DNA of 64,000 bases from Guadua angustifolia (lineage: Eukaryota; Streptophyta; Magnoliopsida; Poales; Poaceae): assembly GCA_036346375.1 (NCBI GenBank), contig CM070514.1, positions 11,932,463-11,996,462 of the forward strand, read 5' to 3'. Shown here piece after piece: positions 34,937 to 46,599 of the stretch. Under the pieces are notes generated by a model. It searched no databases and was not told the origin of the DNA. It saw only the letters and a program-made list of their open reading frames with translations. The position numbers and the translations under genes were made by a program. Position 1 is the stretch's first letter, and the number at the start of each line of letters is the position of its first letter.

Positions 34937-35140
34937 TGTTACACATAGAATTTACGGAGTTGATCAATGTTCCACGAGTTCGAGAGCTCTCTACCATTGG
35001 GTATTGCCAGCCGGTAAGCCCCATGCGATCTGTTGACATGACTCTGTAGGGGCCCTCCCACTGTGGGGATAACTTGTTGGTGCTGGATGAGCCCTGAATT
35101 CGTCTTAGGGCTAGGTCCCCAACAAGGAGCTATCTAGGTC
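34937..35140 (-). pseudogene. Tat-2 integrase C-terminus, separated part
   Basis: Left of the solo LTR the minus strand continues pol with GDLALRRIQ, NKLSPQWEGPYRVMS and finally SWNIDQLRKFYV before a stop near 34937. These are the usual last motifs of Tat integrases. The GTACC duplication shows the solo LTR separates it from 38540-39370. One TAG and one frameshift are visible. Confidence 0.8.
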
Positions 35141-35145
35141 GTACC

Positions 35146-38100
35146 TGTAACACCCCGGCACCCCGTGCCCAGAATGTTATGCCCTCACGTACCCAACAGC
35201 TAGCACAAGACACTAGAACAATTTAGCCATACAACTAAATTTGTTTAGCAACATACCGAAATTTTTAGAAATTTCGGCAGCACCTCCCCTAAAACTCAGA
35301 CATCCACTCAGCAGACAGAAGATAGCATTTAATAAAACAATAATATAAATTACCCTAAGGTAACCAACCAAGCCCACACGACAACCACACATTAATTACA
35401 AGATATGAACTCAATACATTTAGAAGCGGTGAACTGAAATGAAACGATGATGATGTAAAACGTGTCCGTGTCACTACACCCACCCATGCATGTCGGCTTC
35501 TAGGCACCTGCAATTAATAACAACAAGCGTGAGTCGAAGACTCAACAAAATACATCAAGGAATAAATTCATAGTTAATCGCATTTCCTACTTAGGAGCAT
35601 ACTCATCATCTTTACATAAGTATAGCATTTAACTGGAAAACATAAATCATACCTTGCAACCATACATGGACATGCAGAATCTGAAATAATCCATCACACT
35701 TCTACAATCGTGTAATGCACCATGCGCGTTCACCTGTTTCACTTCATTACTAAATTCGTACACCTACCTCTTTAAGCTTTTCTCTTGGGAAGCCCACGTC
35801 TCAATCCAAACTCAACACATTTCTATTTAACTCGAAATCATCATTAGAATGCAATGCAACCTGAATGCCCTCTTTGATGCACGAAACATACCAAAGGAGA
35901 ATATCATATCCATACATCACAAAGAACTCATTTAAATATGATTCATCATTGTCAATGCAATGCAAATGCACATATGCCATGCAAATGAAGAATCTCATAA
36001 CCATACATCACAATCAACTTATTAAACATGATTCCTCATTGTCAATGCAATGCAAATGCACATATGCCATACAAATGAAGAATCTCATAACCATAGATCA
36101 CAATCAACTTATTAAACATGATTCCTCATTGTCAATGCAATGCAAATGCACATATGCCATACAAATGAAGAATCTCATAACCATACATCACAATCAACTT
36201 ATTAAATATGATTCCTCATTGTCAATGCAATGCAAATGCGTTTGCATGTTCATATGTTCATCTCATTTCACCATTTTCATGCATATTTCACCATTCTCAT
36301 GCATATGATGCATCATGCATGACTCATCTCCTCTTTTAGCAAATACCGGTATTGCCGAGCACCACCCGTCGATGCGTGCCCTCAAACCCAACCATCCCGT
36401 GGAAGGAGCCTGCCGAAACAGGACTTGCCCGCTACCCAGTAGCGGGTCCTACACTTAACACCGCTCCCATCCACGCCAGTGGATGGGACTACGGGGTAGG
36501 CTCTCTGAGCACTCCGGATTAGTCATATAACTCATATGACTTTCTCACCGACCTGGCTCGATGCACTTGTCATGAATGCACATATGCAAATGTCATTCTC
36601 AACACTCAAATCGCCTTCTCAACACTCATATCCATATTCTCAACAAATCTTATCAACATGGTCACCTCTATCATTAACACTCGCACCAAAGACATACTCA
36701 ATTTTTCATGATCGCAATTCAACTACTTCTATTAATCCAACCTCACAACTTCATTATTCACATTCACCTATCATAGTAGTGAGCACTCTTATGAACGTGT
36801 GACATAGCAATGTGTCAATTTGGCAATTATACGGGGTCCAACAAACAACCCACAAAGCATTCAATCCAAAGATGCACTTTTCATGAATACACATATATCA
36901 TCACCACTCACATAAACGCCACAATCGTCTATTATGACCACAAATCGAGCCATTTCATATCTCAAATCTTATATCCTTTATGTTCCCATTAGCCTAAACA
37001 CTCTAGGGAGCATAATCATGGAATATATAAGAGGTAACCCATTCACATGCTCTCATTTCCTTCTTTCATAGCCACAAGCATAAATCTCACTCATGGATAT
37101 TCACAAGTCCTACACACACTAGAGATGCCAACATTGCAATATCATGCATTATCAATTTATATAGCAACTAACACAACAAACAATCAATACTGCAAGAATT
37201 CAACAATCGATGCACTTGCCTTTACCGACAAAAGAATGGAGTGGCATACGGTTGAGGCCACTCCCGACAAAACCTTCCCTGCAAATAAAACAATATCCAT
37301 CCAACTCAATTTTATACACACTCGGTACAAGCGACAGAAGAAAACAACTCCACATATACACATCTACAATCGGAACCAAAACATCCCTCATAACCACTTA
37401 AGTGCAAATCTGGACAGCCGGCATTGAAAATGCCGCAACTTCCAAACGGCTACTCCGAAAAGGATGAACCTGGGCTTTAAACGATCACAAGAGATAACTC
37501 TACAACTTCTTCTAAAGCCGACCGATCGAGAAACGCACCGATTAATCTCAGTTTTACGACGAACAGCAGACAAACGCAAAAATTAACTCGATCCGGACAG
37601 CATACACCAAAATGAGCATAACTTGAGATCTACAACTCCAAATCACATAAACGAATACATTTTCTCAATCTACTCGAAACATTCTAACTTTTTCCAGGCA
37701 ATGAAAAAGTCTAATTCAGCCTCTACGATACTCTAATTTGCAGAAGAACACAGACTGAACCAATCACGACAAGAATTGGATAGCACTTGGTAAAATAGCC
37801 ATAACTTTTAAATGGCTAAACGAAACTTGATTATTTCTGTCTCTATTGAAAGTTAATTCAATTATCTACAACTTTCGTTATAGCCAAACCCCCAGGAAAC
37901 GCTTGAAAAATTTTCAAATTGCAGCTCTAACCAAGGACAGAAATCTGCCCGAACCGAAAACTCCCAAATTTCTCTAGTCTCTCCATTTCCCAACCCCCAA
38001 CAACTCAAAATCATGAATCCCAGCTAGACATTAACACAAACACCTTGCATGCAAGCAATTAAATCCTCCAAATACCTAGGGTTTTTACCTCAAGTCTTTC

Positions 38101-38534
38101 TCATGGAGGGATGATGGAGGAAGGACGCCGGTCGGGGGAGTAGGAGGAGCCGCTGGAGGGGAGCTCGCCGGAGCAAGGCCGGACGGCTGGCCGGAGGCTG
38201 GCGACGGTGGGGACTCCCAGGAGGCGCAGGCCATGGCTGCTGGACTCGGCCAGGGGAGGAGCGGCGCCAGGGAGCAACGGCATGGGGAGGCACCAGGGGC
38301 TTCGGCAGGGGGAGGCGCCAGGGCTTCGGCAGGAGAAGCACCAGGGGCTTCGGCAGGGTTGGCCAGCAACCGAAGGAAGGAAAAAGAAAAAAATGGCAAA
38401 GCTATCCTCCAAGCAAATGTCAGCCACAAAAGTATAAAGAAGAGAGAGAGAAGGATTAGGTGAGGAAGGGAGAAAAATTCCCAAAAACCCCTCCTAAAAC
38501 CAAAAATCCAGGAAAATGATTTTGCGGTATTACA
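35146..38534 (-). mobile_element. Solo LTR of 3389 bp, chromodomain-element type
   Basis: It starts TGTAACACCCCGG and ends GCGGTATTACA, between a perfect GTACC duplication. No internal domain or second LTR is present, so it is a solo LTR. The length, the AT-rich body and the GC-rich end near 38090-38380 resemble the 3-kb LTRs of the chromodomain element in this window. By analogy the sense strand is minus. It contains a 90-bp tandem repeat (35895-36240). The minus-strand open frame near 38085-38597 is Pro/Ala-rich, overlaps two other open frames and looks compositional. Confidence 0.88.
35895..36240. repeat. 90-bp tandem repeat, nearly four copies
   Basis: CATTGTCAATGCAATGCAAA recurs with an exact 90-base step (repeat landmarks at 35941, 36031, 36121 and 36211), with the intervening CATACATCACAATCAACTT also repeated. 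Because 90 is a multiple of three, a plus-strand frame (35865-36308) stays open as a 30-residue repeat, which I take as coincidental. Confidence 0.92.
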
Positions 38535-38539
38535 GTACC

Positions 38540-39480
38540 GATCAAGACGCATGTCTGTGAAGAGCCTACAGGTAATGCGCTGATCGTAGCAGTGCACGGC
38601 ATCTTATTTCTTCTGCTAGGGTAAGGTCGAGAGACCGTTCTTACTCGAAGTCGACTTGGTCGACTAAGCTAACCCTAGCAGAGCCCAGCATGACCTCTGG
38701 AGGCAGGACGGCTTCGATACCGAATACAAACCGAAAGAGGGTAGACCCTGTTGCTCGGCTAACCATGGTACGAATGGACCATAAGACGGTGGGAAGCTCA
38801 TCCACCCAGGTCCGGCCATGTCGTTCGAGCTCATCTGAAACTCGCTTCTTGACGCCTTGAACAATCTGTCCGTTGGCTCGTTCCACTGCTCCGTTACTTT
38901 GTGGGTGGCTCACCGAGGCGTAGCACACTTTGGTGCCTATGTCTTCGCAGTATTCTTGGAATAGTTCGCTGGTAAACTGCGTTCCATTGTCAATGATAAT
39001 TCTGCATGGAACTCCATACCTGGTGACTACGGACGAGCGAAAAAACTTGACAGCCGCTCGGGCAGTGATGGTCGAGATGGGTTCGGCCTCGATCCATTTA
39101 GTGAAGGTGTCGATGGCGATGAATAAGAACTTCTTCTCGCCAACCGCTTGGGGAAAAGGGCCAAGGACATCGAGCCCCTATGTCGAGAAGGGCCAAGCGA
39201 GCGGGGTGGTCTGGATAGCGTAGGCCAGTTGATGTGACTTTCAAGCATGGAACTGGTAGGCTTGATAGGTGCGAACGATATCCCGAGAATCCTGGAGCGC
39301 CATTAGCTAGTAGAACCCCATGCGGAAGGCCTTCCCGACCATTGTCCTGAAAGAGGAATCCACACAATAGAGACCCGAGTGGATGTTGTTTAATAGGTAC
39401 TTACCCTCCTCCGAGGTGATGCATTTCGTCAGGACACCAGAGGTACTCCGACGGTAAAGTTGGCCATCGACAAGTTTGTA
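38540..39480 (-). pseudogene. Tat-2 integrase core (degenerate)
   Basis: The minus strand at 38641-38928 encodes VSHPQSNGAVERANGQIVQG, with the catalytic E, and WVDELPTVLWSIRTM. Upstream (38930-39250) the core start is readable across frames: the region equivalent to the DxFTKWIEAEP block lies at about 39090-39130 and the DNGTQF block at about 38970-39000. The zinc-finger part is around 39250-39480. The protein would insert element DNA into the chromosome. Stops and frameshifts are present. Confidence 0.82.
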
Positions 39481-39510
39481 TGAACATGCCCGGCGCTTGA
39501 TCTTGCTCCT

Positions 39511-40047
39511 CTAGGTGGGGTCGGATGGGAGCTCACCCCACGCGAGGAAGTTGTAGATCGGCTCCATCCATGAGGGGACATCTTCAAGGAAGACGACCGA
39601 GACTTCTTGGTCGGAGATCAAGGGCGCCGCCAAGGTCTCAAGGACGATGTCTGGAGGGACCTCATCATCGGACGACCCGAGCTTGGATAGGAGATCGACG
39701 CTGGAGTTGTCCTTCCTAGGCATGTGCTTGATTTCCAGATTCCAAAACCACTTCTCTATTTTGCGTACCTCGGTGAGGTATTTGGCCATCGAGTCTTCCG
39801 AGCATTGGTAATCTTTATTGAATTGCTTGACGACGAGCTGGGAGTTGCCCTTGATGATCAACCGGTGCACACCCAGCGCCTTGCAAGCTCGGAGGCCCGC
39901 CAGGAGAGCCTCATACTCTGCCATATTATCGGTGGTCGAAAATCCAAAGTGAACTACGTACCTCAGTTTGTCTCCTCATGGGGTGAGGATGAGGATACCA
40001 GTTCCCAAGCACTTGAAAGATCTCGAACCGTCGAAGTACATGACTCA
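39511..40047 (-). pseudogene. Tat-2 second (archaeal-type) RNase H
   Basis: The minus strand opens with MYFDGSRSFKCLGTGILI (about 40047-39994), giving the first catalytic D. After one stop comes NMAEYEALLAGLRACKAL with the catalytic E, then IKGNSQLVVKQFNKDYQC, where the third acid is expected (G-N-S; D is usual, so this position is altered). MPRKDNSSVDLLSKLGS follows with the last D. An additional archaeal-type RNase H after the gypsy RNase H is a mark of the Tat lineage. The coding is open from 39924 to 39511. Confidence 0.85.
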
Positions 40048-40500
40048 GGGCTTTTCTTACTCAACCTCAAGCCTGGGAGCCGGCTGCGACATTTGTTCGA
40101 CCACGAAGTCGGCAAGCAAGCTTGTGACTTGATGGCCGTGCTTGCCACGAACTGAATGTCGAACACAGTGAACTCCATGGCCCACTTGGCGATGCGGCCT
40201 CCGGCCTTCGGGTTCCTTAAGATTACACCAAGCGGGAAACTACTCGGGACGATCACCGAATGCGCCTAGAAATAATGCCAGAGCTTGCACGAAGCCATAA
40301 GGAGGGCGTAGAGCAACTTCTGGACTTGGGGTAGCGCTCCTTCGGTCCGTGAAGAACTTCGCTGACATAGTAGATCAGATGTTGCCGACCATCTCGTTCG
40401 GCCACCAAGACGATGCTGACAGCCTGGGCCACGGCCGCGAGGTAGAGCAACAGCTTTTTGTCTGGTTGCGGGGTTGTGAGCAAAGGTGGACTCAAAAGAT
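39960..40500 (-). pseudogene. Tat-2 gypsy RNase H
   Basis: Minus-strand blocks: LTTPQPDKKLLLYLAAVAQA and VSIVLVAERDGRQHLIYYVS (40495-40320), then ILRNPKAGGRIAKWAMEF and VVASTAIKSQA-like wording (40250-40130). These are the start and end of the gypsy RNase H domain joined to RT. A frameshift near 40300 and a stop near 40255 break it. Its 3' part overlaps the start of the archaeal-type domain region. Confidence 0.8.
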
Positions 40501-40506
40501 ATACCT

Positions 40507-41271
40507 TTAGCTCATTGAAGGATTGATGCGCTTAGGCGTCCACTCGAAGCTCCCGTGCTTACGCAAAGTCTTGAAGAATGGTAACCCACGCTCGCCAAGC
40601 CTTGAGATGAATCGGCTGAGGGTGGCCATGCAGCCGGTGAGACACTGCACCTGCCTTACCGAAGTTGGGGGAACCATCTTTTCGATCGCCTCGATTTTCT
40701 CCGGGTTCGGGCCGACTCTTGAGCCCCCGATCATGTAGCCAAGTACCTTTCCCGAGGCGACACCAAACACGCATTTTTCAGGATTAAGCTTGATCCTATG
40801 CCTGTTCAGGTTGGCGAAGGTTTCCTCGAGGTCTCGGGCGTGGTTGTCTCCGGAAGAACTCTTGACGATGATATCATCCACATAGACCTCGAGGTTGCGG
40901 CCGATCTGAGGGTCGAAGGTCTTGGCCATCAAGCGCTGGAACGTTGCGCCCGCGTTGCGGAGACCAAATGACAAGGTTGTGTAGCAGTATGTCCTGAACG
41001 ACGTGATGAAGACTGTTTTACTTTCGTCATCGACTGCCAGCTTGACTTGATGATATCCGGAGTAGGCATCCAGGAAACTCAGCATCTTGGCGTTTGCAGT
41101 GGAGTCGACGATCTGATCTATACGTGGATGGGGGAAATTATCCTTCGGGCATGCCGAATTCAAGCCCGTGTGATCAACGCACATCCTCCATTTTCCACCT
41201 TTCTTCTGCACGATGACCGGGTTGGCTAGCCATTTGGAGTAGTCGATCTTGCGAATGAAGCCACCCTTCAA
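40507..41271 (-). pseudogene. Tat-2 reverse transcriptase, 254-codon open block
   Basis: The best-preserved retroelement domain of the window. Minus-strand order: GFIRKIDYSKWLANPVIVQK, WRMCVDHTGLNSACPKDNFP, DAYSGYHQVKLAVDDESKT, SFGLRNAGATFQRLM, catalytic YVDD (40873-40884) in NLEVYVDDIIVKS, and LNPEKCVFGVASGKVLGYM. The connection domain (PPTSVRQVQCLTGCMATLSR) follows to 40507. No stop occurs across 254 codons and all palm aspartates are present. The domain alone is intact, but neighbouring frameshifts prevent a full polyprotein. Confidence 0.92.
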
Positions 41272-41599
41272 GAGTTTGTCGAGATTCTCCCTTATTACAG
41301 CTACTTTTTCGTGGGAGAAATGACGCAGCTTCTAGCGTACAGGTCGGCAGTCGGGCCTTCCTTGCAATTTGTGCTTGATCACCTCCCTCGGAACTCCTGG
41401 CATGTCCGTCAGCTCCCAAGCGAATATGCACTTGTTGGCGCGGAGGAAGGTGACGAGCTTGAGTTCCTATTTAGGACTCAGCTCGGTCGAGATGTGAACG
41501 CACTTGCTCGAGTTGCCCTCTTCGAGCTGCACAGCCTTCGTCGTACCACTGGGCTGGATTGTTGCCTTCTGGCGGGCATTCTTCGTGATCGCCTCAGGG

Positions 41600-42030
41600 C
41601 CTCACTGAGGCAGCATGCCGGCAAGAGCCAAGGCCTTGGTTTCGCACCCTTGCGTCGCCTTGAGATCACCTTGTACCGTTATGACGCCATTGGGCCCTGG
41701 AAGCTTCATGCAGTGGTGGCCGTAGTGGTTAGCCACCATGAACTTAATCAATGCCGGGCGTCCAAGGATGGCGTTGTAGGGGAGATCTCCTTCGACCACC
41801 TTGAAGGTGATCAACTCGGTGCGGAAGTTGACCGAGTTGCCGAAGGTGACGGATAAGACCACTTGCCCAAGAGGGGTGGTGAACTTCTCGGGACGATCCC
41901 GAAGAACGGAACCGCTATATTTTTTACCTTCGACCCGGGAATCTGCATCTGATCGAGTGCGCTCGCTAGGAGCAAGTTGAGAGAACTGCCCCGTCGATCA
42001 TGACCCACCCGGCCATGGTATTGCTGATGG
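41600..42030 (-). pseudogene. Tat-2 aspartic protease (frameshifted)
   Basis: The active-site stretch reads RRGSSLNLLLASALDQM (about 41990-41945) and appears shifted by one base from the usual D-G-G-S-S form. After a second shift, SVTFGNSVNFRTELITFKVV and LPYNAILGRPALIKFMV (41602-41862) give the flap and the ILGRP motif typical of the domain end. The protease would cut the polyprotein. Confidence 0.82.
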
Positions 42031-42465
42031 TCGGGGTCACGACCAGGGCAATTTTGAGGTCCTTAAACATCCCCTGGGGGGCATCCTCCCATGAAAAGGT
42101 AATTATCGCCCCAGCCCATTTGCAAGGTTGGTCGACGGGCCTCTCGACGGTGGCTTGGTAGACGATGCGTGCGGCATCCTTGAGCTCACGCCGGGACTGG
42201 TATGCCGATGAGCTGCCAAAAATGACGTCAATCCAGCGATCGCCCTATTGGAACTCAAGGTCGAGGTCGTCTAGATCCCCACTGGCATTAACCCTATCGG
42301 GTTGTTCACCTTCTTTTGGGAGCATGGGCATCTCTCCACGCCCATCATAGAAGGCATCTTAGCTTGTTTTGCTAGGCCCTACAGTTTAAAAGGTCGTGAC
42401 CTTGGGCCCTGTGAAGTAGACAGAACTTTTCGTCATCATACAGGTCGCCTTTGAAGACTTCGTGG

Positions 42466-43910
42466 TCAGCGTCGATTCATTTGGGGCCAGTGATGATTCC
42501 CTGCGGGTTTTTCTGGATCGTTCCGTGCCTCCATCACCTCACGCTGGCCATTTGCTGCAACGACCACACGCGGCCGACCACCACCATTCTTGCGATCCCT
42601 CTTCCGCTTCTTGGCAGTCAGGCTTGGGTCACTGCTTTTGGCATTAGATGGACCGGCTTCTCCGGAATTGAGACCTAGCTTACCTTGGTCGTAGTTGTGC
42701 TTCCAGCGAACCACGTCGTCCGCGTCCGCGTACCGCTCCGCCATGCGAAACAGTTTATTAATGTTGAGCCTCGCCGTGATCTCTAGGTCCTCGGTGAGAC
42801 GTCGGTCATGGACACTGAACTTGAAGGCCTTAATCACAGCCTCGTCGGAGACGCTCGGGATCAAGTTCCTCGTGTGGATGAACCGCCACATGAAGTTGCG
42901 GAGGGGCTCATTCTTGCCCTAGATAACGCAATCTAGGTCATTTTCCCTTCCGGGCTGTTTGTAACAGCTCTGGAAATTGGAGCGGAGAGCACTTTGTATA
43001 TGGCGCCACGATCGGAAGGAGGCTAGCTTCTGGTTGAAGAGCCAGGTACGCGCGGCACCATCCAATACGGTCGGGAGGTAATTGGCCATTACTGCCTCAT
43101 CTCCTCCGGCCGCCAAAATCGTAGTCGAGTAGATCGAAAGGAACTTGTTGGGGTTCTTTGTCCTGTCGAACCGCTCTATCAAGGCGGGCTTGAATCGGGC
43201 CGGCCAACGCACCCGACGAAGGTCGTTAGAGTACGCCGAGAAGCCATAGGCTAGAACAGGACCATGTCGGGAAAGGTGGTCACTGCTGCTGGATCCGGAG
43301 TCGCAGTTGTCGCGGCAGCCGGACCTATGACCACGTTGGTCATGACAGTGGGCGTGGGCATCGCCCAGGAGATACCGTAGTCGTTCGTGAACCCTATGAC
43401 GCCTGGGCGGAATGTCTGGGGAAAGGCTCCCAGACATGCTGCCGTTCGAATAGGAGCTGCTGTAGCTCTGCTGATGCCGAACGTTACCCGGGGTCACATT
43501 CAGGGGACGATGACGTGGAGGCGTCTGGGACAAATCCCGAGATCGTCGCCGCAAAGGCGATCGGCGAAAGCGTCGACGCCTACACGAGGAGCTGTCGTCA
43601 CTCGTCAGGGAGAGGGATCCAGAGTGCCGACTTCGACAGCAGCTTTGTTGAGCTCATCATCGAGAGCTCGGCCAAAAAGATTTGACTTCACCCAAGTGGG
43701 ATCGGTCATAACCTGAGCAATAGCACGCAGGCGTTTGCCCGAGCGAGGAAGCTTGGACCGCCCAGGTGAAGTGCTGACCTTCCCACATTCTTCCCGACGG
43801 AGAGTGGTTATGGCCTGATTGATAGCGACTTGAGCCATCCAGCGAGCATCCTCGGGAGTCTTCAGGTCGTGGTCCTCCGCCTCCACGCTTGAGTCATGGC
43901 TATCGCCCAT
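42466..43910 (-). pseudogene. Tat-2 gag
   Basis: The ATG at 43910 opens MGDSHDSSVEAEDHD, followed by an N-terminal helix-rich part to 43605. After a break, 42919-43554 contains the capsid block RWPARFKPALIERFDRTKNP, FLSIYSTTILAAGGDEAVMA and ARTWLFNQ. A single TAG (42916-42918) separates it from the rest in the same frame: FMWRFIHTRNLIPSVSDEAV, then a basic KKRKRDRKNGGG tail to 42466. The order and wording match Tat gag proteins. The length of about 480 codons is reasonable for the family. Confidence 0.87.
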
Positions 43911-44070
43911 GAAGACAAACTATTCACACAGCGGCGGTGAAAGCGAAAACAGGGACGTGGAGCCGTCACGCTCGGGAACCGCATCCGAGCCTGAATTCGC
44001 CGAACGTCCTCCAGTGATGTGCGCCATGTCTCTGAAGTGTTGATGTTCCTCTGAATGAGTGAAGCTTTTG

Positions 44071-44089
44071 GGCCCCACGGTGGGCGCCA
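44071..44089 (-). other. Primer-binding site of Tat-2
   Basis: The minus strand reads TGGCGCCCACCGTGGGGCC two bases inside the 5' LTR. TGGCGCC starts are usual for Tat and Athila elements and differ from the initiator-Met type of the other elements here. I have not matched it to a particular tRNA. Confidence 0.75.
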
Positions 44090-44091
44090 GC

Positions 44092-44756
44092 TGTCGACGA
44101 TCGGTATCGCCTGACCGCAGAAGTGTATGGGGGTTGATGTGAATGCAGGACCCAGAACTGGCTTCGCTCACCGAGGAAATGGACTCACTGCTCCAATGGT
44201 CAGAGAAAAGAGGAAAAGAGGGAGACATCGAGATTTATACTAGTTCGAGCCCTCAGAACAGGTAATAGCTCTACTCCAGTCTTGCCCAGAGGCGGAGAAA
44301 TCCACTATGTTTGAGTACAAGGGATGCTCTCTAGCTCGAGCTCCTGCAATCTGAGTGTGTGTGTTATGAAATAATAGGCTTGAATGTGTCTTGCCCCCTG
44401 TGTTCATCTCAGGGGGGGTTTATGCCTCTCCCAGCCGTTACCAGAAATGGCCGGGAGATATTCCTGGATGAGTGGCTTCATGCGCACTAAAGCTGGATCA
44501 TAACCGCCCCAGAATTGTCGCCCACATCTAACTTGACTCCACCATTTAAGGATCTTGGTAACCGTCGGTGTGAATGCTCAACCTAGATCCCCGAGCTTGA
44601 CCCCCCCCGGACGGGAGCTGGTTCCTTACCCCCTAGCTCGAGGTCGAGCGAGAGCTACGTGGTCGACGACGCAGTGAGAGGTCTCACAGCTCGAGCTCGA
44701 GTTAGGGGTTTGTTGACTGATCTGTTGACTAGGCAGGGGTTCTTCAATCCCCGACA
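44092..44756 (-). repeat. 5' LTR of Tat-2 (665 bp)
   Basis: TGTCGACGATCG...CCCCGACA on the plus strand. It matches 30041-30712 with scattered transitions, a shorter GT tract and an extra pair of C residues near 44604. Confidence 0.93.
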
Positions 44757-46599
44757 ATACCCATGATTATATTAACAAATCCAAATATGAGACTAACTCT
44801 TCTATTGAGTATATCTTTGTTTAATCTCATCTCATTGAAAAATGGAAAACCCAAGGTATGCACTCGTATTCATTTTATGATATCTTAATGCATATTTTGG
44901 ATTCAAGATTAAAGGATGAACTCTACCATTATTTAGACCTCAAGATGTACATAATGTTTTCAATACCATATTTACTTACATGCACATATCTAGGGGGAGT
45001 TCATCATTTAACTTGGAGGTTTCATTGTATTGATCTATTCCTTATTGACACATATAAGGATCAAGACATTGAAACTAAATCCTTGATATATTCGAATTGC
45101 CTAGTTATAGTATACTCATGGTAATATAGGATAAACTCCAATGTAATCAAAATTGAATATGTGCATATTGTCTCCAAATCAATTATATCTATGCACATAT
45201 ACATGTGAGGTTTATTCTATAGTTGATGGCTTAGAGTAATGGTCATTTCCATATAGTCCACACATTATGGATCATTACTTTTCATCAACATGAGTATATG
45301 AAAACTTGTATAGTTAATATATACTCATATCAATTTAAATTGAGGTTGGTTGTCTTTTAATTATCAGAGGACATTTCATCATGTGTTGATGGTATCTTTT
45401 GGATTGATTAAGGATAATCGATAGTTCTTGAGTATAACAAAGCATTAGTTGCATCGGTGTACTCAAGACACATTTATATCATTTAATTTGATTTAGGTTG
45501 TGCTCAATCGATATTGGAGGCTTCCATTATGTGTTAATGGAGTAAATATATAATTGAGACAACCATGTGTCTTGGACTAACTCTTTTTATGAGTTGTGAA
45601 TGAGATAGGTTCAGTCCAAATGGTTGAGATGAGAAAATGGGACAGTGACGCATGAAGTAAAGATGGGCGTCAAGAGGAGATCCCGAAGAAAAGAAGAGAA
45701 GAAATTCATCAAGAGATGATGGACAAAGAAGAGAAGAAGGGTGACAATTATGGGGAGACGCAAAAAGATCAAAGATCTTAAAAGCCCCAAAGGAGATCGC
45801 GTGCGGCGTCGAAGGTATAACTAGATAGGCTAAGGACTTTCTAGTCTTTGAGTCTAGTTTTTTATCATTGTACTATTAAGAGGGGTCGAGTTTTCTAATT
45901 TGAGCTTCATCATGTGCTGGTGAGCTCAACCCATTTGGTTTTTGTACGGAGCTAACCATTTGGCATGTGTTGCGAATGGATGAAGCTCGTGCTTTGGTTT
46001 TGCATATGGCTTTGATTTGCATGTGTTGCAAGTGGGATAAGCGTATGCGTTGGCTTTTGCATGAAGTTCATATTTTGCATGTGTTGCGAATGTTCAATTC
46101 ATGCTTGGTTCTTACATGAGCTATGCACTTGCATGTGTTGCAAAGAAAATAGCTCATGCTTGCTTTAATTCAATTTCTTATTTGAAGTAATTGTTTGGAG
46201 CTAAGTTTTGCATGTGTTACAAAAGGAGAAGGCTTAAGCAATTTATGTTTATGGGGTATGTATAAAGCTAAGATTTGCATGTGTTGCAAATAGAGAGCTC
46301 ATGCATTTGAGTTTGTTTGAAATTACTTGGAGCGAGGTTTTGCATGTGTTGCAAAACGAGGATGCTCAAGCAAGTTGGATTTGGAGTTTACATGCGATTC
46401 TTTGAAGCATGTGAATACAATTTGCAAATTATTTTGATCGTGAGTTGATCATTACATAGCTCAAGTTTTAATCTTGTTGTCCCTTACTAGCTTGTAGTTA
46501 TACTTTTGATCAAGTCTATGTGAGGGATTTTGAAAAAATCAAAATTAAACTTGAATGACTACATTAGAGTCTTTGGAGAGCATATATAATGATGGTAGC

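Larger units (their letters stand above)
35141..38539. repeat. GTACC target-site duplication of nested solo LTR
   Basis: GTACC at 35141-35145 and 38535-38539. Rejoining across them restores the Tat-2 integrase C-terminus. Confidence 0.93.
30041..44756 (-). mobile_element. Tat-2: near-complete Ty3/gypsy Tat element with antisense gene
   Basis: LTRs of 672 bp (30041-30712) and 665 bp (44092-44756) lie inside an ATACC duplication. On the minus strand from the right: 5' LTR, PBS (TGGCGCC...), gag (42466-43910), protease (about 41600-42030), RT (40507-41271), RNase H (about 39960-40500), a second archaeal-type RNase H (39511-40047), and integrase (38641-39370 continued at 34937-35140). Between pol and the 3' LTR a plus-strand spliced accessory gene occupies 31250-34211. 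A 3389-bp solo LTR is inserted in the integrase C-terminus. Dual RNase H and the TGGCGCC-type PBS fit the Tat lineage. Without the solo LTR the element is about 11.3 kb. Confidence 0.93.
30036..44761 (-). repeat. ATACC target-site duplication of Tat-2
   Basis: ATACC at 30036-30040 and at 44757-44761, directly outside the LTR ends. Confidence 0.93.

Noticed and set aside
36536..37427. Several open frames of 60-126 codons
   Set aside because: All inside the solo LTR 35146-38534, low complexity and without domains.
38085..38597. 170-codon Pro/Ala-rich minus-strand frame
   Set aside because: Lies at the GC-rich end of a solo LTR with three overlapping frames and simple GCAGG repeats.
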